Positions 22,817 to 31,556 of a DNA stretch of 37,839 nucleotides are shown in pieces. The stretch covers positions 1 to 37,839 of the forward strand of contig JBLMWU010000284.1 in assembly GCA_050257395.1 (NCBI GenBank). Direction: 5' to 3'. A program made the translations under genes and the position numbers. Under the pieces are notes generated by a model. That model saw nothing but the letters and a program-made list of their open reading frames with translations. It had not been told where the DNA came from and did no database searches. Positions within the stretch are counted from its first letter, which is position 1; every line of letters begins with the position of its first letter. The stretch comes from JAIRTY01 sp050257395 (GTDB taxonomy: Bacteria > Actinomycetota > Actinomycetes > Streptosporangiales > Streptosporangiaceae).

Positions 22817-24139
22817 GTGCTATCCAGGATCGACCTTCGCGGGCAGCCAGCCGCCGCCCTGACCAGGGAGAGGCTGGCCGGGGTGCTGCCCCGCGCCCAG
22901 CTCGACGTCGAAGCCGCCGTCGAGCTCGTGCGCCCCATCTGCGAGGACGTGCGCCAGCGGGGTGACGTGGCGGTGCGGGAGTACACCGCCCGGTTCGACC
23001 GGGTGGACCTGGTCGCCACCCGGGTCCCGGCGCGGGCGCTCGCTGACGCGCTGGCCGGGCTCGACCCGGGCCTGCGGGCCGCGCTCGAGGAGGCGATCCG
23101 CCGCGCCCGCGTGGTGCACGAGGCTCAGCTGCCCGGCGACCGGGTGACCGGGGTGGCCAGCGGGGCGAGCGTCACCGAGCGCTACGTGCCGGCCGGCCGG
23201 GCGGGCGTGTACGTGCCCGGCGGGCTGGTCGTGTACCCGTCTTCGGTCGTCATGAACGTGATCCCCGCCCAGGTGGCGGGGGTGCCGCAGATCGCGCTGG
23301 CCTCCCCGCCGCAAGCGGAGCACGGCGGCCTGCCGCACCCGGCCATCCTCGCCGCCTGCGCCCTGCTCGGGGTCGAGGAGGTGCACGCGGCCGGCGGCGC
23401 CCAGGCCATCGCCATGTTCGCCTACGGCACGTCCGGATGCGCCCCGGTGGACGTCGTCACCGGCCCCGGCAACATCTACGTGGCCGCGGCCAAGCGGCTG
23501 CTGCTCGGCACCATCGGCACCGACGCGGAAGCCGGCCCCACCGAGGTGGCGATCATCGCCGACCACACCGCCGACCCCGAGTTCGTCGCCGCCGACCTGA
23601 TCGCGCAGGCCGAGCACGATCCGCTGGCCGCCTGCCTGCTCGTCACCACCGACCCCGGCCTGGCCGACCGCACGGACAAGGCGCTGGGCCCGCAGGTGGA
23701 CGCCGCCCGGCACGCGGAGCGGGTGCGGGAGGCCCTGGCCGGGCAGTCCGCCTGCGTGCTGGTGGACGACCTCGCCGCCGCGGTGGCGGTGGCCGACGCC
23801 TGGGCGCCCGAGCACCTGGAGATCCAGACCGAGGAGGCGGCGGCGGTGGCGGGCCGGATCCGCAACGCCGGCGCCATCTTCGTCGGCCCGTACGCGCCGG
23901 TCTCGCTCGGTGACTACCTCGCCGGGTCCAACCACGTGCTGCCGACCGGCGGCACCGCCCGCCACACCGGCGGCCTGTCGGTGCTGTCCTTCCTGCGGGG
24001 CATCCACGTCGTGGAGTACAGCCGGGCCGCGCTGGCCGCGGTCGCCCCGCACATCGACGCCCTCGGCGGCGCCGAGGACCTGGCCGCCCACGTGGCCGCC
24101 GTCCGCGTCCGCGTCCCCCGGGAAGAGGCCGGCCCGTGA
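22817..24139 (+). CDS. hisD: Histidinol dehydrogenase
   Basis: 440 residues, zinc- and NAD-dependent enzyme for the last two steps of histidine synthesis (histidinol to histidine). Family blocks are AGVYVPGGLVVYPSSVVMN, VTGPGNIYVAAAKR, DAEAGPTEVAIIAD, IAQAEHDPLAACLL and GSNHVLPTGGTARHTGGLSV; the catalytic Glu332-His333 pair is in APEHLEI. Full length for the family. The GTG start has no ribosome site but lies 6 bases after a -10 element, suggesting a leaderless message. It opens the hisDCBH-priA-ridA-hisF operon and overlaps hisC by 4 bases. Confidence 0.97.
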   Translation: MLSRIDLRGQPAAALTRERLAGVLPRAQLDVEAAVELVRPICEDVRQRGDVAVREYTARFDRVDLVATRVPARALADALAGLDPGLRAALEEAIRRARVVHEAQLPGDRVTGVASGASVTERYVPAGRAGVYVPGGLVVYPSSVVMNVIPAQVAGVPQIALASPPQAEHGGLPHPAILAACALLGVEEVHAAGGAQAIAMFAYGTSGCAPVDVVTGPGNIYVAAAKRLLLGTIGTDAEAGPTEVAIIADHTADPEFVAADLIAQAEHDPLAACLLVTTDPGLADRTDKALGPQVDAARHAERVREALAGQSACVLVDDLAAAVAVADAWAPEHLEIQTEEAAAVAGRIRNAGAIFVGPYAPVSLGDYLAGSNHVLPTGGTARHTGGLSVLSFLRGIHVVEYSRAALAAVAPHIDALGGAEDLAAHVAAVRVRVPREEAGP

Positions 24140-25254
24140 GCCTGCCGTCGTGGCTGCCGGTGCGGCCGGAGCTGGCCGGCGCGGAGGCCTACGGGGCCCC
24201 GCAGCTGGACGTGCCGGTCCGGCTGAACACCAACGAGAACCCCTACCAGCCCTCACCCGTCCTGGTGGATGCCATCACCGGTGCGGTCGCGCAGGTCGCC
24301 GCCACGCTGAACCGCTACCCGGACCGGGACGCGGTCGCGCTGCGCGCCGACCTCGCCGCCTACCTCGGGCACGGGCTGACCGGCGGGCAGGTGTGGGCGG
24401 CCAACGGGTCCAACGAGATCATCCAGCAGCTGCTGCAGGTGTTCGGCGGCCCCGGCCGCACCGCGATCGGGTTCGAGCCGTCCTACTCGATGCACCCGAT
24501 CATCGCCCGGTCCACCGGCACCGCCTGGGTCAGCGGCGCCCGCGAGGAGGACTTCGGCATCGACCCCGCCCGCGCGGTCGCGGCCATCCGGGAACACCGC
24601 CCGGACGTGGTGTTCCTCACCTCGCCCAACAACCCGACCGGCACCGCGCTGCCGCTGGCCGTCATCGAGGCGGTGTGCGAGGCCGCGCCCGGCATGGTGG
24701 TGGTCGACGAGGCGTACGCCGAGTTCGCCCGCGACCCCGGCTTCACCGCGCTGAACCTGCTGCCGCGGTTCCGCCGGCTGGTGGTCACCCGCACCATGTC
24801 GAAGGCCTTCGCCCTGGCGGGTGGCCGGCTCGGGTACCTGGCCAGCGATCCGGCGGTGATCAGCGCGCTGCTCCTCGTTCGCCTTCCCTATCACCTGTCG
24901 TCGGTGACGCAGGCGGTGGCGCGGGCCGCGCTCGCCCACGCGGCCGAGCCGCTGGCGACCGTGGAGATTATCCGCAGTGAACGAGACGATCTCGTGGCCT
25001 GGCTGCGCGGCCAGGGAATGGCCGCCGCGGATTCGGATGCCAACTTCGTGCTGTTCGGCGAGTTCGCCGACCGGGACGCGGCGTGGCAGGCACTGCTCGA
25101 TGAGGGGGTGCTGGTCCGCAAGGTCGGCCCGCCCGGCTGGCTGCGGGTCAGCATCGGCACCCCGGGCGAAATGGCCGCCTTCCGCACCGCGCTGACGGCG
25201 GTGCACGGGTCGCCGGCCGGGGCACAGCGGGCGGTGGCGGAGGTGGGCCGGTGA
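24136..25254 (+). CDS. hisC: Histidinol-phosphate aminotransferase
   Basis: 372 residues, fold-type I PLP enzyme that transfers an amino group from glutamate to imidazole-acetol phosphate. RLNTNENPY near the N-terminus, TSPNNPTG for cofactor binding, VVDEAYAEFAR and the PLP lysine Lys223 in TMSKAFALAGGRLGY are all present, with the C-terminal phosphate-binding Arg in GWLRVSIGTPGEM. The GTG start overlaps the hisD stop (GTGA) and the stop overlaps hisB in the same way. A slightly less GC-biased patch around 24880-25040 is within normal variation. Confidence 0.97.
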   Translation: MSLPSWLPVRPELAGAEAYGAPQLDVPVRLNTNENPYQPSPVLVDAITGAVAQVAATLNRYPDRDAVALRADLAAYLGHGLTGGQVWAANGSNEIIQQLLQVFGGPGRTAIGFEPSYSMHPIIARSTGTAWVSGAREEDFGIDPARAVAAIREHRPDVVFLTSPNNPTGTALPLAVIEAVCEAAPGMVVVDEAYAEFARDPGFTALNLLPRFRRLVVTRTMSKAFALAGGRLGYLASDPAVISALLLVRLPYHLSSVTQAVARAALAHAAEPLATVEIIRSERDDLVAWLRGQGMAAADSDANFVLFGEFADRDAAWQALLDEGVLVRKVGPPGWLRVSIGTPGEMAAFRTALTAVHGSPAGAQRAVAEVGR

Positions 25255-25838
25255 GCAGGACCGCGCGGCTGGAACGGATCACCAGGGAGACCAGCGTGCT
25301 GGTCGAGCTGGACCTCGACGGCACCGGGACCGCCAAGGTCAGCACCGGGGTGCCGTTCTTCGACCACATGCTCGCCCAGCTCGCCAAGCACGGCCTGCTG
25401 GACCTGACCGTGCAGGCCACCGGCGATATCGAGGTGGACGCCCACCACACGGTGGAGGACACCGCGATCCTGCTCGGCCAGGCGCTGCGCGAGGCGCTCG
25501 GCGACAAGGCGGGCATCAGCCGGTTCGGGGACGCGGCGGTGCCGCTGGACGAGACGCTGGCGCGGGCCGCGGTCGACCTGTCCGGCCGGCCCTACCTGGT
25601 GCATTCCGAGCCGGACGGGATGGCGCCGCTGATCGGCAGCTACGACACCACGCTCACCCGGCACTTCTTCGAGGCCGTGACCGCGAACGCGGGCATCTGC
25701 CTGCACGTGAGCGTGACCGGCCGCAACCCGCACCACATCGTGGAAGCCCAGTTCAAGGCGGTGGCACGGGCGCTGCGGGCGGCGCTCGCCGCGGACCCGC
25801 GCTCCCCGGGCGTGCCCAGCACCAAGGGCGTGCTGTGA
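25251..25838 (+). CDS. hisB: Imidazoleglycerol-phosphate dehydratase
   Basis: 195 residues, the monofunctional dehydratase without the N-terminal phosphatase found in enterobacteria. Metal-binding motifs are GVPFFDHMLAQLAKHG, DAHHTVEDTAILLGQAL, RHFFEAV and NPHHIVEAQFKAVARALR. It converts imidazole glycerol phosphate to imidazole acetol phosphate, the HisC substrate. The separate histidinol phosphatase needed as a result is not in this window. GTG start overlaps hisC; stop overlaps hisH. Confidence 0.97.
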   Translation: MSRTARLERITRETSVLVELDLDGTGTAKVSTGVPFFDHMLAQLAKHGLLDLTVQATGDIEVDAHHTVEDTAILLGQALREALGDKAGISRFGDAAVPLDETLARAAVDLSGRPYLVHSEPDGMAPLIGSYDTTLTRHFFEAVTANAGICLHVSVTGRNPHHIVEAQFKAVARALRAALAADPRSPGVPSTKGVL

Positions 25839-26479
25839 CGGCGGGCAGGCCCCGGGTGGTGGTGCTGGACTACGGCTCGGGCAACCTCCGCTCGGCGCAG
25901 CGGGCGCTGGCCCGGGCCGGCGCGGACGCCGAGGTGACCGCCGACTTCGGCGCCGCGATGGCCGCCGACGGGCTGGTCGTGCCCGGCGTCGGCGCGTTCG
26001 CCGCCTGCATGGAGGGCCTGTTGTCGGTGCGCGGCGACCAGGTGATCGGCCGGCGGCTGGCCGGGTCGCGGCCGGTGCTCGGCATCTGCGTCGGCATGCA
26101 GATCCTGTTCGAGGAAGGCGTCGAGCACGGGGTGCACACCAAGGGCTGCGGCGAATGGCCCGGCGTGGTCGGGCGGCTGCACGCCCCGGTGCTGCCGCAC
26201 ATGGGCTGGAACACCGTGCAGGTGCCGGCCGGATCGCGGCTGTTCGCCGGGGTGGACCCGGCCGAGCGGTTCTACTTCGTGCACTCCTACGCCGCCCGCG
26301 AGCTGCCGCTGGCGCCGGCCAAGCACATGACGCCGCCGCTGATCAGCTGGGCCGAGCACGGCGAGCGGTTCATCGCGGCGGTGGAGAACGGGCCGCTGTG
26401 GGCCACCCAGTTCCACCCCGAGAAGTCCGGCGACGCGGGCGCGGCCCTGCTGTCCAACTGGCTGGAGACGCTGCGATGA
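25835..26479 (+). CDS. hisH: Imidazole glycerol phosphate synthase, glutaminase subunit
   Basis: 214 residues, class I glutamine amidotransferase. The catalytic triad is Cys85 in GICVGMQILFE, His194 and Glu196 in TQFHPEKSGD; YGSGNLRS near the N-terminus and PHMGWNTV are other family blocks. It supplies ammonia through a channel to HisF, encoded two genes downstream after priA and ridA. GTG start overlaps hisB; the stop overlaps priA as ATGA. Confidence 0.97.
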   Translation: MTAGRPRVVVLDYGSGNLRSAQRALARAGADAEVTADFGAAMAADGLVVPGVGAFAACMEGLLSVRGDQVIGRRLAGSRPVLGICVGMQILFEEGVEHGVHTKGCGEWPGVVGRLHAPVLPHMGWNTVQVPAGSRLFAGVDPAERFYFVHSYAARELPLAPAKHMTPPLISWAEHGERFIAAVENGPLWATQFHPEKSGDAGAALLSNWLETLR

Positions 26480-27195
26480 GCCTGACGTTGCTGCCCGCGG
26501 TCGACGTGGCCGCGGGCCAGGCGGTGCGCCTGGTGCAGGGCGAGGCCGGCACCGAGACCGGCTACGGCGACCCGCTGGAGGCCGCCCTGGCCTGGCAGTC
26601 CGCCGGGGCGGAGTGGCTGCACCTGGTCGACCTGGACGCCGCGTTCGGCCGCGGCTCCAACGCGCCGCTGCTCGCCGAGGTGGCCGGCAAGCTCGACATC
26701 AAGGTGGAGCTGTCCGGCGGGATCCGGGACGACGAGTCGCTCGCCGCCGCGCTGGCGACCGGCTGCGCGCGGGTCAACGTCGGCACCGCGGCGCTGGAGC
26801 AGCCTGACTGGGTGCGCCGCATCATCGCCGCGCACGGCGACCGGGTCGCCGTCGGCCTGGACGTGCGCGGCACCCGGCTCGCCGCCCGCGGCTGGACCTC
26901 CGAGGGCGGTGAGCTGACCGAGGTGCTGGCCCGGCTGGACGCCGACGGCTGCGCCCGGTTCGTGGTCACCGACGTGACCAAGGACGGCACCCTGCAGGGC
27001 CCGAACCTGGACCTGCTGCGCCAGGTCTGCTCGCTCACCAGCAGGCCCGTCATCGCCAGCGGCGGCGTGTCCAGCCTGGACGACCTGCGTGCCATCGCCT
27101 CCCTGGTCCCGCTGGGGGTAGAGGGCGCCATTGTCGGGAAGGCGTTGTACGCGGGGGCGTTCACCCTGACCGACGCACTCAAGGCGGTGGCATGA
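26476..27195 (+). CDS. priA: Bifunctional HisA/TrpF phosphoribosyl isomerase (PriA)
   Basis: 239 residues, a (beta/alpha)8 barrel. It catalyses the Amadori rearrangement of ProFAR in histidine synthesis and, in actinobacteria, of phosphoribosyl anthranilate in tryptophan synthesis. Asp10 in LLPAVDVA and the TDVTKDGTLQGPN segment near residues 165-177 carry the two catalytic aspartates; LSGGIRDD and ASGGVSSLDDL bind phosphate. The trp genes in this window include trpC, trpB and trpA but no trpF, which supports the dual role. ATG 26476 overlaps the hisH stop; the frame is open upstream only as a shadow of hisH. Confidence 0.95.
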   Translation: MSLTLLPAVDVAAGQAVRLVQGEAGTETGYGDPLEAALAWQSAGAEWLHLVDLDAAFGRGSNAPLLAEVAGKLDIKVELSGGIRDDESLAAALATGCARVNVGTAALEQPDWVRRIIAAHGDRVAVGLDVRGTRLAARGWTSEGGELTEVLARLDADGCARFVVTDVTKDGTLQGPNLDLLRQVCSLTSRPVIASGGVSSLDDLRAIASLVPLGVEGAIVGKALYAGAFTLTDALKAVA

Positions 27196-27584
27196 CCAGC
27201 AGGATCTCGACCGACTCGCCGTGGGAGCCGGTCGTCGGCTACAGCCGGGCGGTGGCCGCGGGCGACTACGTGTTCGTCTCGGGCTGCACCTCCACCCGGG
27301 CCGGCGAGTTCGTGCACGAAGGCGACGCGGTGGCCCAGACGGCCCAGTGCATCAGCAACATCGGCGACGCGCTGGCGCAGTTCGGGCTCGGCCTGGCCGA
27401 CGTGGTGCGGACCCGGATGTTCGTCACCGACATCTCCCGCTGGCAGGAGTACGGCCGGGCGCACGGCGCCGCGTTCGGCGAGACCATGCCCGCCACCTCG
27501 ATGATCGGGGTCGCCGCCCTGGTGGACCCGCGGATGCTGGTCGAGGTGGAAGCCGTCGCCTACCAGCCGGGCATCGGCACCTGA
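27192..27584 (+). CDS. ridA: RidA-family (YjgF/UK114) protein
   Basis: 130 residues, small trimeric enamine/imine deaminase family. Motifs are YVFVSGCTS, QCISNIGDALAQFGLGLADV, VRTRMFVTDISRWQEYG and PATSMIGVAALVDPRMLVEV followed by EAVAYQ. RidA proteins hydrolyse reactive enamines released by PLP enzymes. It starts as ATGA overlap with priA and lies between priA and hisF, a placement also seen in other actinomycetes; protection of the pathway from reactive intermediates is the likely reason. Whether it deaminates a specific histidine-pathway compound is not known. Confidence 0.9.
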   Translation: MTSRISTDSPWEPVVGYSRAVAAGDYVFVSGCTSTRAGEFVHEGDAVAQTAQCISNIGDALAQFGLGLADVVRTRMFVTDISRWQEYGRAHGAAFGETMPATSMIGVAALVDPRMLVEVEAVAYQPGIGT

Positions 27585-27642
27585 CCAGTAGCTTGGTGCC
27601 GGCGGCTGCCGGCCACGAAGAGCGCGACCCGGAGGGAACAGC

Positions 27643-28419
27643 ATGACGGTGGCGGTGCGGGTGATCCCGTGCCTGGACGTGGACGCGGGGCGGGTAGTCA
27701 AGGGCGTCCGGTTCCGGGAGCTGCGGGACGCGGGCGACCCGGTGGAACTCGCCGCCGCCTACGACGCCGAGGGCGCCGACGAGCTGGTGTTCCTGGACAT
27801 CACCGCGTCCAGCGGCGGCCGGGAGACCATGTTCGACGTGGTCAGCCGGACCGCCGAGCAGGTGTTCATCCCGCTGACCGTCGGCGGCGGGGTGCGCAGC
27901 GTGGCGGACGTGGACCGGCTGCTGCGGGCCGGGGCGGACAAGGTGTCGCTGAACACGGCGGCGATCGCCCGCCCGGAGCTGCTCGGCGAGGCCGCGCACC
28001 GGTTCGGCTCGCAGTGCGTGGTCCTGTCGGTGGACGCCCGCCGCTGCACCGGGGGCAACGGCGCCGCCCCCGCCAGCGGGTTCGAGGTGACCACGCACGG
28101 CGGCCGGCAGGGCACCGGCATCGACGCGGTCGCCTGGGCCGCCCGGGCGGTGGAGCTTGGCGTCGGGGAGATCCTGCTGAACTCCATGGACGCCGACGGC
28201 ACCAAGGCCGGGTTCGACCTGGAGCTCATCCGGCTGGTGCGGGCCGCGGTCACGGTCCCGGTGATCGCCAGCGGCGGGGCCGGGGCGCTCGCGGACTTCC
28301 CGCCCGCGGTCGAGGCGGGCGCGGACGCCGTGCTGGCGGCGAGCGTCTTCCACTTCGGCGAGCTGCGGATCGCCGACGTCAAGGCGACGCTGCGGGCCGC
28401 TGGCCAGCCGGTCCGCTGA
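27643..28419 (+). CDS. hisF: Imidazole glycerol phosphate synthase, cyclase subunit
   Basis: 258 residues, (beta/alpha)8 barrel. Catalytic aspartates are Asp12 in VIPCLDVDAGRVVKG and Asp131 in VVLSVDARR; phosphate loops are TVGGGVRSV and ASGGAGALADF. It uses ammonia from HisH to make imidazole glycerol phosphate and AICAR. Unlike the preceding genes it has its own ribosome site (GGAGGG, about 7 bases upstream) after a 58-base gap. Last gene of this his operon. Confidence 0.97.
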   Translation: MTVAVRVIPCLDVDAGRVVKGVRFRELRDAGDPVELAAAYDAEGADELVFLDITASSGGRETMFDVVSRTAEQVFIPLTVGGGVRSVADVDRLLRAGADKVSLNTAAIARPELLGEAAHRFGSQCVVLSVDARRCTGGNGAAPASGFEVTTHGGRQGTGIDAVAWAARAVELGVGEILLNSMDADGTKAGFDLELIRLVRAAVTVPVIASGGAGALADFPPAVEAGADAVLAASVFHFGELRIADVKATLRAAGQPVR

Positions 28420-28432
28420 GCCCGCGCGGTTC

Positions 28433-28454
28433 CGTCCCGGCAACACCGGGGACG
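28433..28454. terminator. Hairpin between convergent hisF and ppgK
   Basis: CGTCCCGG (28433-28440) and CCGGGGACG (28446-28454) pair with one bulged G around the loop CAACA. It begins 14 bases after the hisF stop and lies 34 bases beyond the ppgK stop on the other strand, so it can serve both. There is no T-run, as is common in actinobacteria. Confidence 0.5.
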
Positions 28455-28487
28455 CCCGGCCGGATCAGTGCCCGGGCGCTGGCCGCG

Positions 28488-29276
<789 letters not shown>

Positions 29277-29478
29277 GACGTGATCTCCGTTCAGTCGCCG
29301 CTCCCGGGCCGGCAGCCCGGGCAGCCCCGCCTGCAGAAAATACGCCAGCGCGGGGGCTGCCGGCCAATGCCCGGCCCCCCGCCGGGCGATGATCTTGCCG
29401 CCCGGCGTTGGGCGGCCGGGCAGCCTGCGTTCACCGCGGCGTCGCTGCCTGCCCGTTCACTGTCCGCCGGGAGGCGGA

Positions 29479-29659
29479 ATGGAGCGAGTGGTGGTCGTCG
29501 GCGGCGGCGTGCTCGGGATGATGCACGCGCTGGCCGCCCGCCGGTCCGGCGGGTGCGGCTGCGGTGATGCTGACCGGCCAGGGCAGCCGGGCCGGGCTGG
29601 AGCGGGCCGGGGCCCCGCACATCGCGGGCTCGGTCACCGGGCTGCTGCCGCTGCTGGGT
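29479..29659 (+). pseudogene. Fused remnants of a FAD-dependent oxidoreductase and a HAD hydrolase
   Basis: ATG 29479, after the ribosome-like GGGAGGCGGA, opens with ERVVVVGGGVLGMMHALAA, the Rossmann start of a FAD-dependent oxidoreductase. After about 24 codons the match ends. From about 29564, in another frame, comes VMLTGQGSRAGLERAGAPHI followed by AGSVTGLLPLLG, which resembles the C-terminus of a phosphonatase-like HAD hydrolase. The rest of both genes is missing, so a deletion seems to have joined the 5' end of one to the 3' end of the other. These two families are known neighbours in phosphonate-type gene sets. The region 29277-29683 holds nothing else except the ppgK promoter side. Confidence 0.6.
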
Positions 29660-29683
29660 GTGCCCGCGGGCTGGCCGGGCCGG

Positions 29684-31216
29684 TCAGCCGGGCTGCGGCC
29701 CGCCGCCGGTGCCCTGCGCGGGCTGCTGCGGCGCCGCCGCCTCCGGCGGGGGAGCCGGCGCCTGCGCGGGCGCCTGTCCCTGCGCCGGCACCTGGGCCGG
29801 CCCGGCGGGGGCGGGCGGCCTGCGGAACGCCAGCGCGGCCGCGATGCACAGCAGCGGCACCGCCGGGATGGCGTACCGGTAGGTGTACTCGTGCTCGGCG
29901 ATCGGCAGCACGATGATGACGGCGGCCGACAGCCACAGGAACACCGCGGCCGCGGTCCGGCGCCGTGGCAGAGCGATTCCGGCCAGCCCGGCCGCGGCGA
30001 TCAGGCCCAGGCCGGGGCCGGGCAGGAAGATCAGGCTCTGGTACTGCTTCATCAGGTAGGCGAACGGCTGGTGCAGCCGGGTGGCGAAGTGGTAGCTCAC
30101 ATAGGGCTCGATCGCCTGGCCCCGGCCCGGGCCCGCGTACGCGCTGACCGCGGCCACCGCGTAGCGCAGATCGGGCCGGTCGATGGTGTTGGACCGGGTC
30201 TGCCGGGCGGGGAAGCGCAGGGTCCGGTCGTTAGTGGTGAACGGCTTGAGCGTCTCCCGGCCGACCGTGGCGGCGTAGGCGAGCGGCTGCGCGGTGATCG
30301 CCCTGACCGCGAAGCGCAGCGCCCGGGCGTTGTTGGCGGGGGTGAACGGCACCTTGTCGGGGACGATGCCCTGCGGCGGATGCTGCCATGCCCAGGACGA
30401 GCGGCTCCACAGGTAGCGCTTGGGCGGCGGCCGCCTGCCCGGCACCGGCTGGCTGAGGTAGCCGCCCTGCGCGGTGGGGCACAGGGCGCGCAGGTCAGCG
30501 GGGGGCCTGATGACGGCGCAGTTGGCGAAGGACATGGTCCGCGACCACAGGAACAGCCCGTTGCTCTCCGACAGGTTGAGCGAGCCGTGCGCGCTGGCGA
30601 ACCAGCCCATGTAGCCCAGCACCGGCAGCGCGCCGGCCGCCAGCGCGGCCCCTGCCCGGCGCCAGCCGGCCCGCCTGGCCAGCAGGAACAGCGGGATTCC
30701 GAGCACCAGCGGCAGTGTGGTGGGCCGGATCGCCGCGGACACGCCCATCAGCAGGCCCGCAGTCACCGACCGCGCCAGCGAGGGCGTCTCCCGCAGCAGC
30801 AGCACCGCCAGCGCCGCCACCATCGCCGTCATGGCGAGCAGGTCCGCCATGACGAGCGTTTCCACCAGCAGCTGCGCCGGGTCGATCAGCGCGGGCAGCG
30901 CGGCCAGGGTCGCGCCCCAGGCCGGCAGCCCGTAGCGGCGCAGCACCGCGTAGACCATCGCCGCGATGGCGAGCCCCATGACGTGCTGCAGCGCCGCCAC
31001 CAGCGCCAGCGAGTGCAGCGGCCGCAGCAGCCACAGGAACAGCGAGTACCCGCTCGGGTTGACCAGGTCCGGGGAGACGTGGACGGCACCCCACAGGTAG
31101 TCGTAGCTGTCCATCCCGAACAAGATCGCGGGCCGGAAGCCGAGCATCGCCACGACCCGCAGCACCACGCCCGCCAGCAGGGCCAGGCTGAACAGCCAGT
31201 GCCGCCGCGCCAGCAA
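29684..31216 (-). CDS. GT-C-type polytopic membrane glycosyltransferase
   Basis: About 510 residues with ten or more hydrophobic segments. After the first helix comes FGMDSYDYLWGAVH (Asp36 and Asp39), the acidic first outer loop expected of polyprenyl-phosphate-sugar-dependent GT-C enzymes (ArnT/PMT/DUF2029-like). A large outer loop (about residues 215-390) and a final EHEYTYRYAIPAVPLLCI helix region fit such proteins. The last 45 residues are Pro/Ala/Gln repeats. Donor and acceptor are unknown. The only usual start codon is TTG 31216 without a good ribosome site; the frame is open back to 31366 with no ATG or GTG, so the true N-terminus is uncertain. It is separate from the polysaccharide block. 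Confidence 0.75.
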   Translation of the reverse strand: MLARRHWLFSLALLAGVVLRVVAMLGFRPAILFGMDSYDYLWGAVHVSPDLVNPSGYSLFLWLLRPLHSLALVAALQHVMGLAIAAMVYAVLRRYGLPAWGATLAALPALIDPAQLLVETLVMADLLAMTAMVAALAVLLLRETPSLARSVTAGLLMGVSAAIRPTTLPLVLGIPLFLLARRAGWRRAGAALAAGALPVLGYMGWFASAHGSLNLSESNGLFLWSRTMSFANCAVIRPPADLRALCPTAQGGYLSQPVPGRRPPPKRYLWSRSSWAWQHPPQGIVPDKVPFTPANNARALRFAVRAITAQPLAYAATVGRETLKPFTTNDRTLRFPARQTRSNTIDRPDLRYAVAAVSAYAGPGRGQAIEPYVSYHFATRLHQPFAYLMKQYQSLIFLPGPGLGLIAAAGLAGIALPRRRTAAAVFLWLSAAVIIVLPIAEHEYTYRYAIPAVPLLCIAAALAFRRPPAPAGPAQVPAQGQAPAQAPAPPPEAAAPQQPAQGTGGGPQPG

Positions 31217-31556
31217 GGGCAGGCCGGCCGCTGCCGCGGCCCAGCGCTGTGGTGCCAGCCAGCGGGGGAGCGGGGACGGCGCGGCAGGCCCGGCTCCGGG
31301 CCCGCCAGCCTCCGCCGCCTCAGGGCGCGTGCTGGGATGATCCTTGAGCGTCGCTCTCTCCTCGCCTCACCCGTCCCCGATGGCACCCCGGGGGTCACTT
31401 GCGCCGGGTAATCGTACCGTAACGACCTCCCAACAGCTCCCAGAACACCCGGTAGACCGGGGACCGCCAGCGGGCAACCACTGGCTGCGGCACGGGAGCA
31501 CACCCGTGCTCACTGCCCGCCACGGAACAGTGCTTTATGGCTGAACGGTTACCTGC
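31217..31556. other. Gap of 340 bases upstream of the GT-C gene
   Basis: Upstream side of the GT-C gene and downstream side of the DinB-like gene, both on the minus strand. Minus-strand TACGAT (31416-31411) is a possible -10 for the GT-C gene, which would leave a leader of almost 190 bases. Positions 31217-31366 are open in the GT-C frame and may encode an N-terminal extension if an unusual start is used. GCACGGG (31490-31496) and CCCGTGC (31503-31509) form a perfect 7-bp hairpin with a 6-base loop, a likely terminator for the DinB-like gene ending at 31557. No other gene seen. Confidence 0.45.

Noticed and set aside
22820..24256. 478-codon minus-strand open frame opposite hisD
   Set aside because: Shadow of hisD with Gly/Arg/Val-rich composition and no motifs.
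26155..26475. N-terminal extension of PriA
   Set aside because: Arg/Ala-rich shadow of hisH; family length and ATGA coupling fix the start at 26476.
29564..31411. 615-codon plus-strand open frame opposite the GT-C gene
   Set aside because: Only its first 30 codons resemble protein (the HAD remnant); the rest is the shadow of the membrane protein gene.
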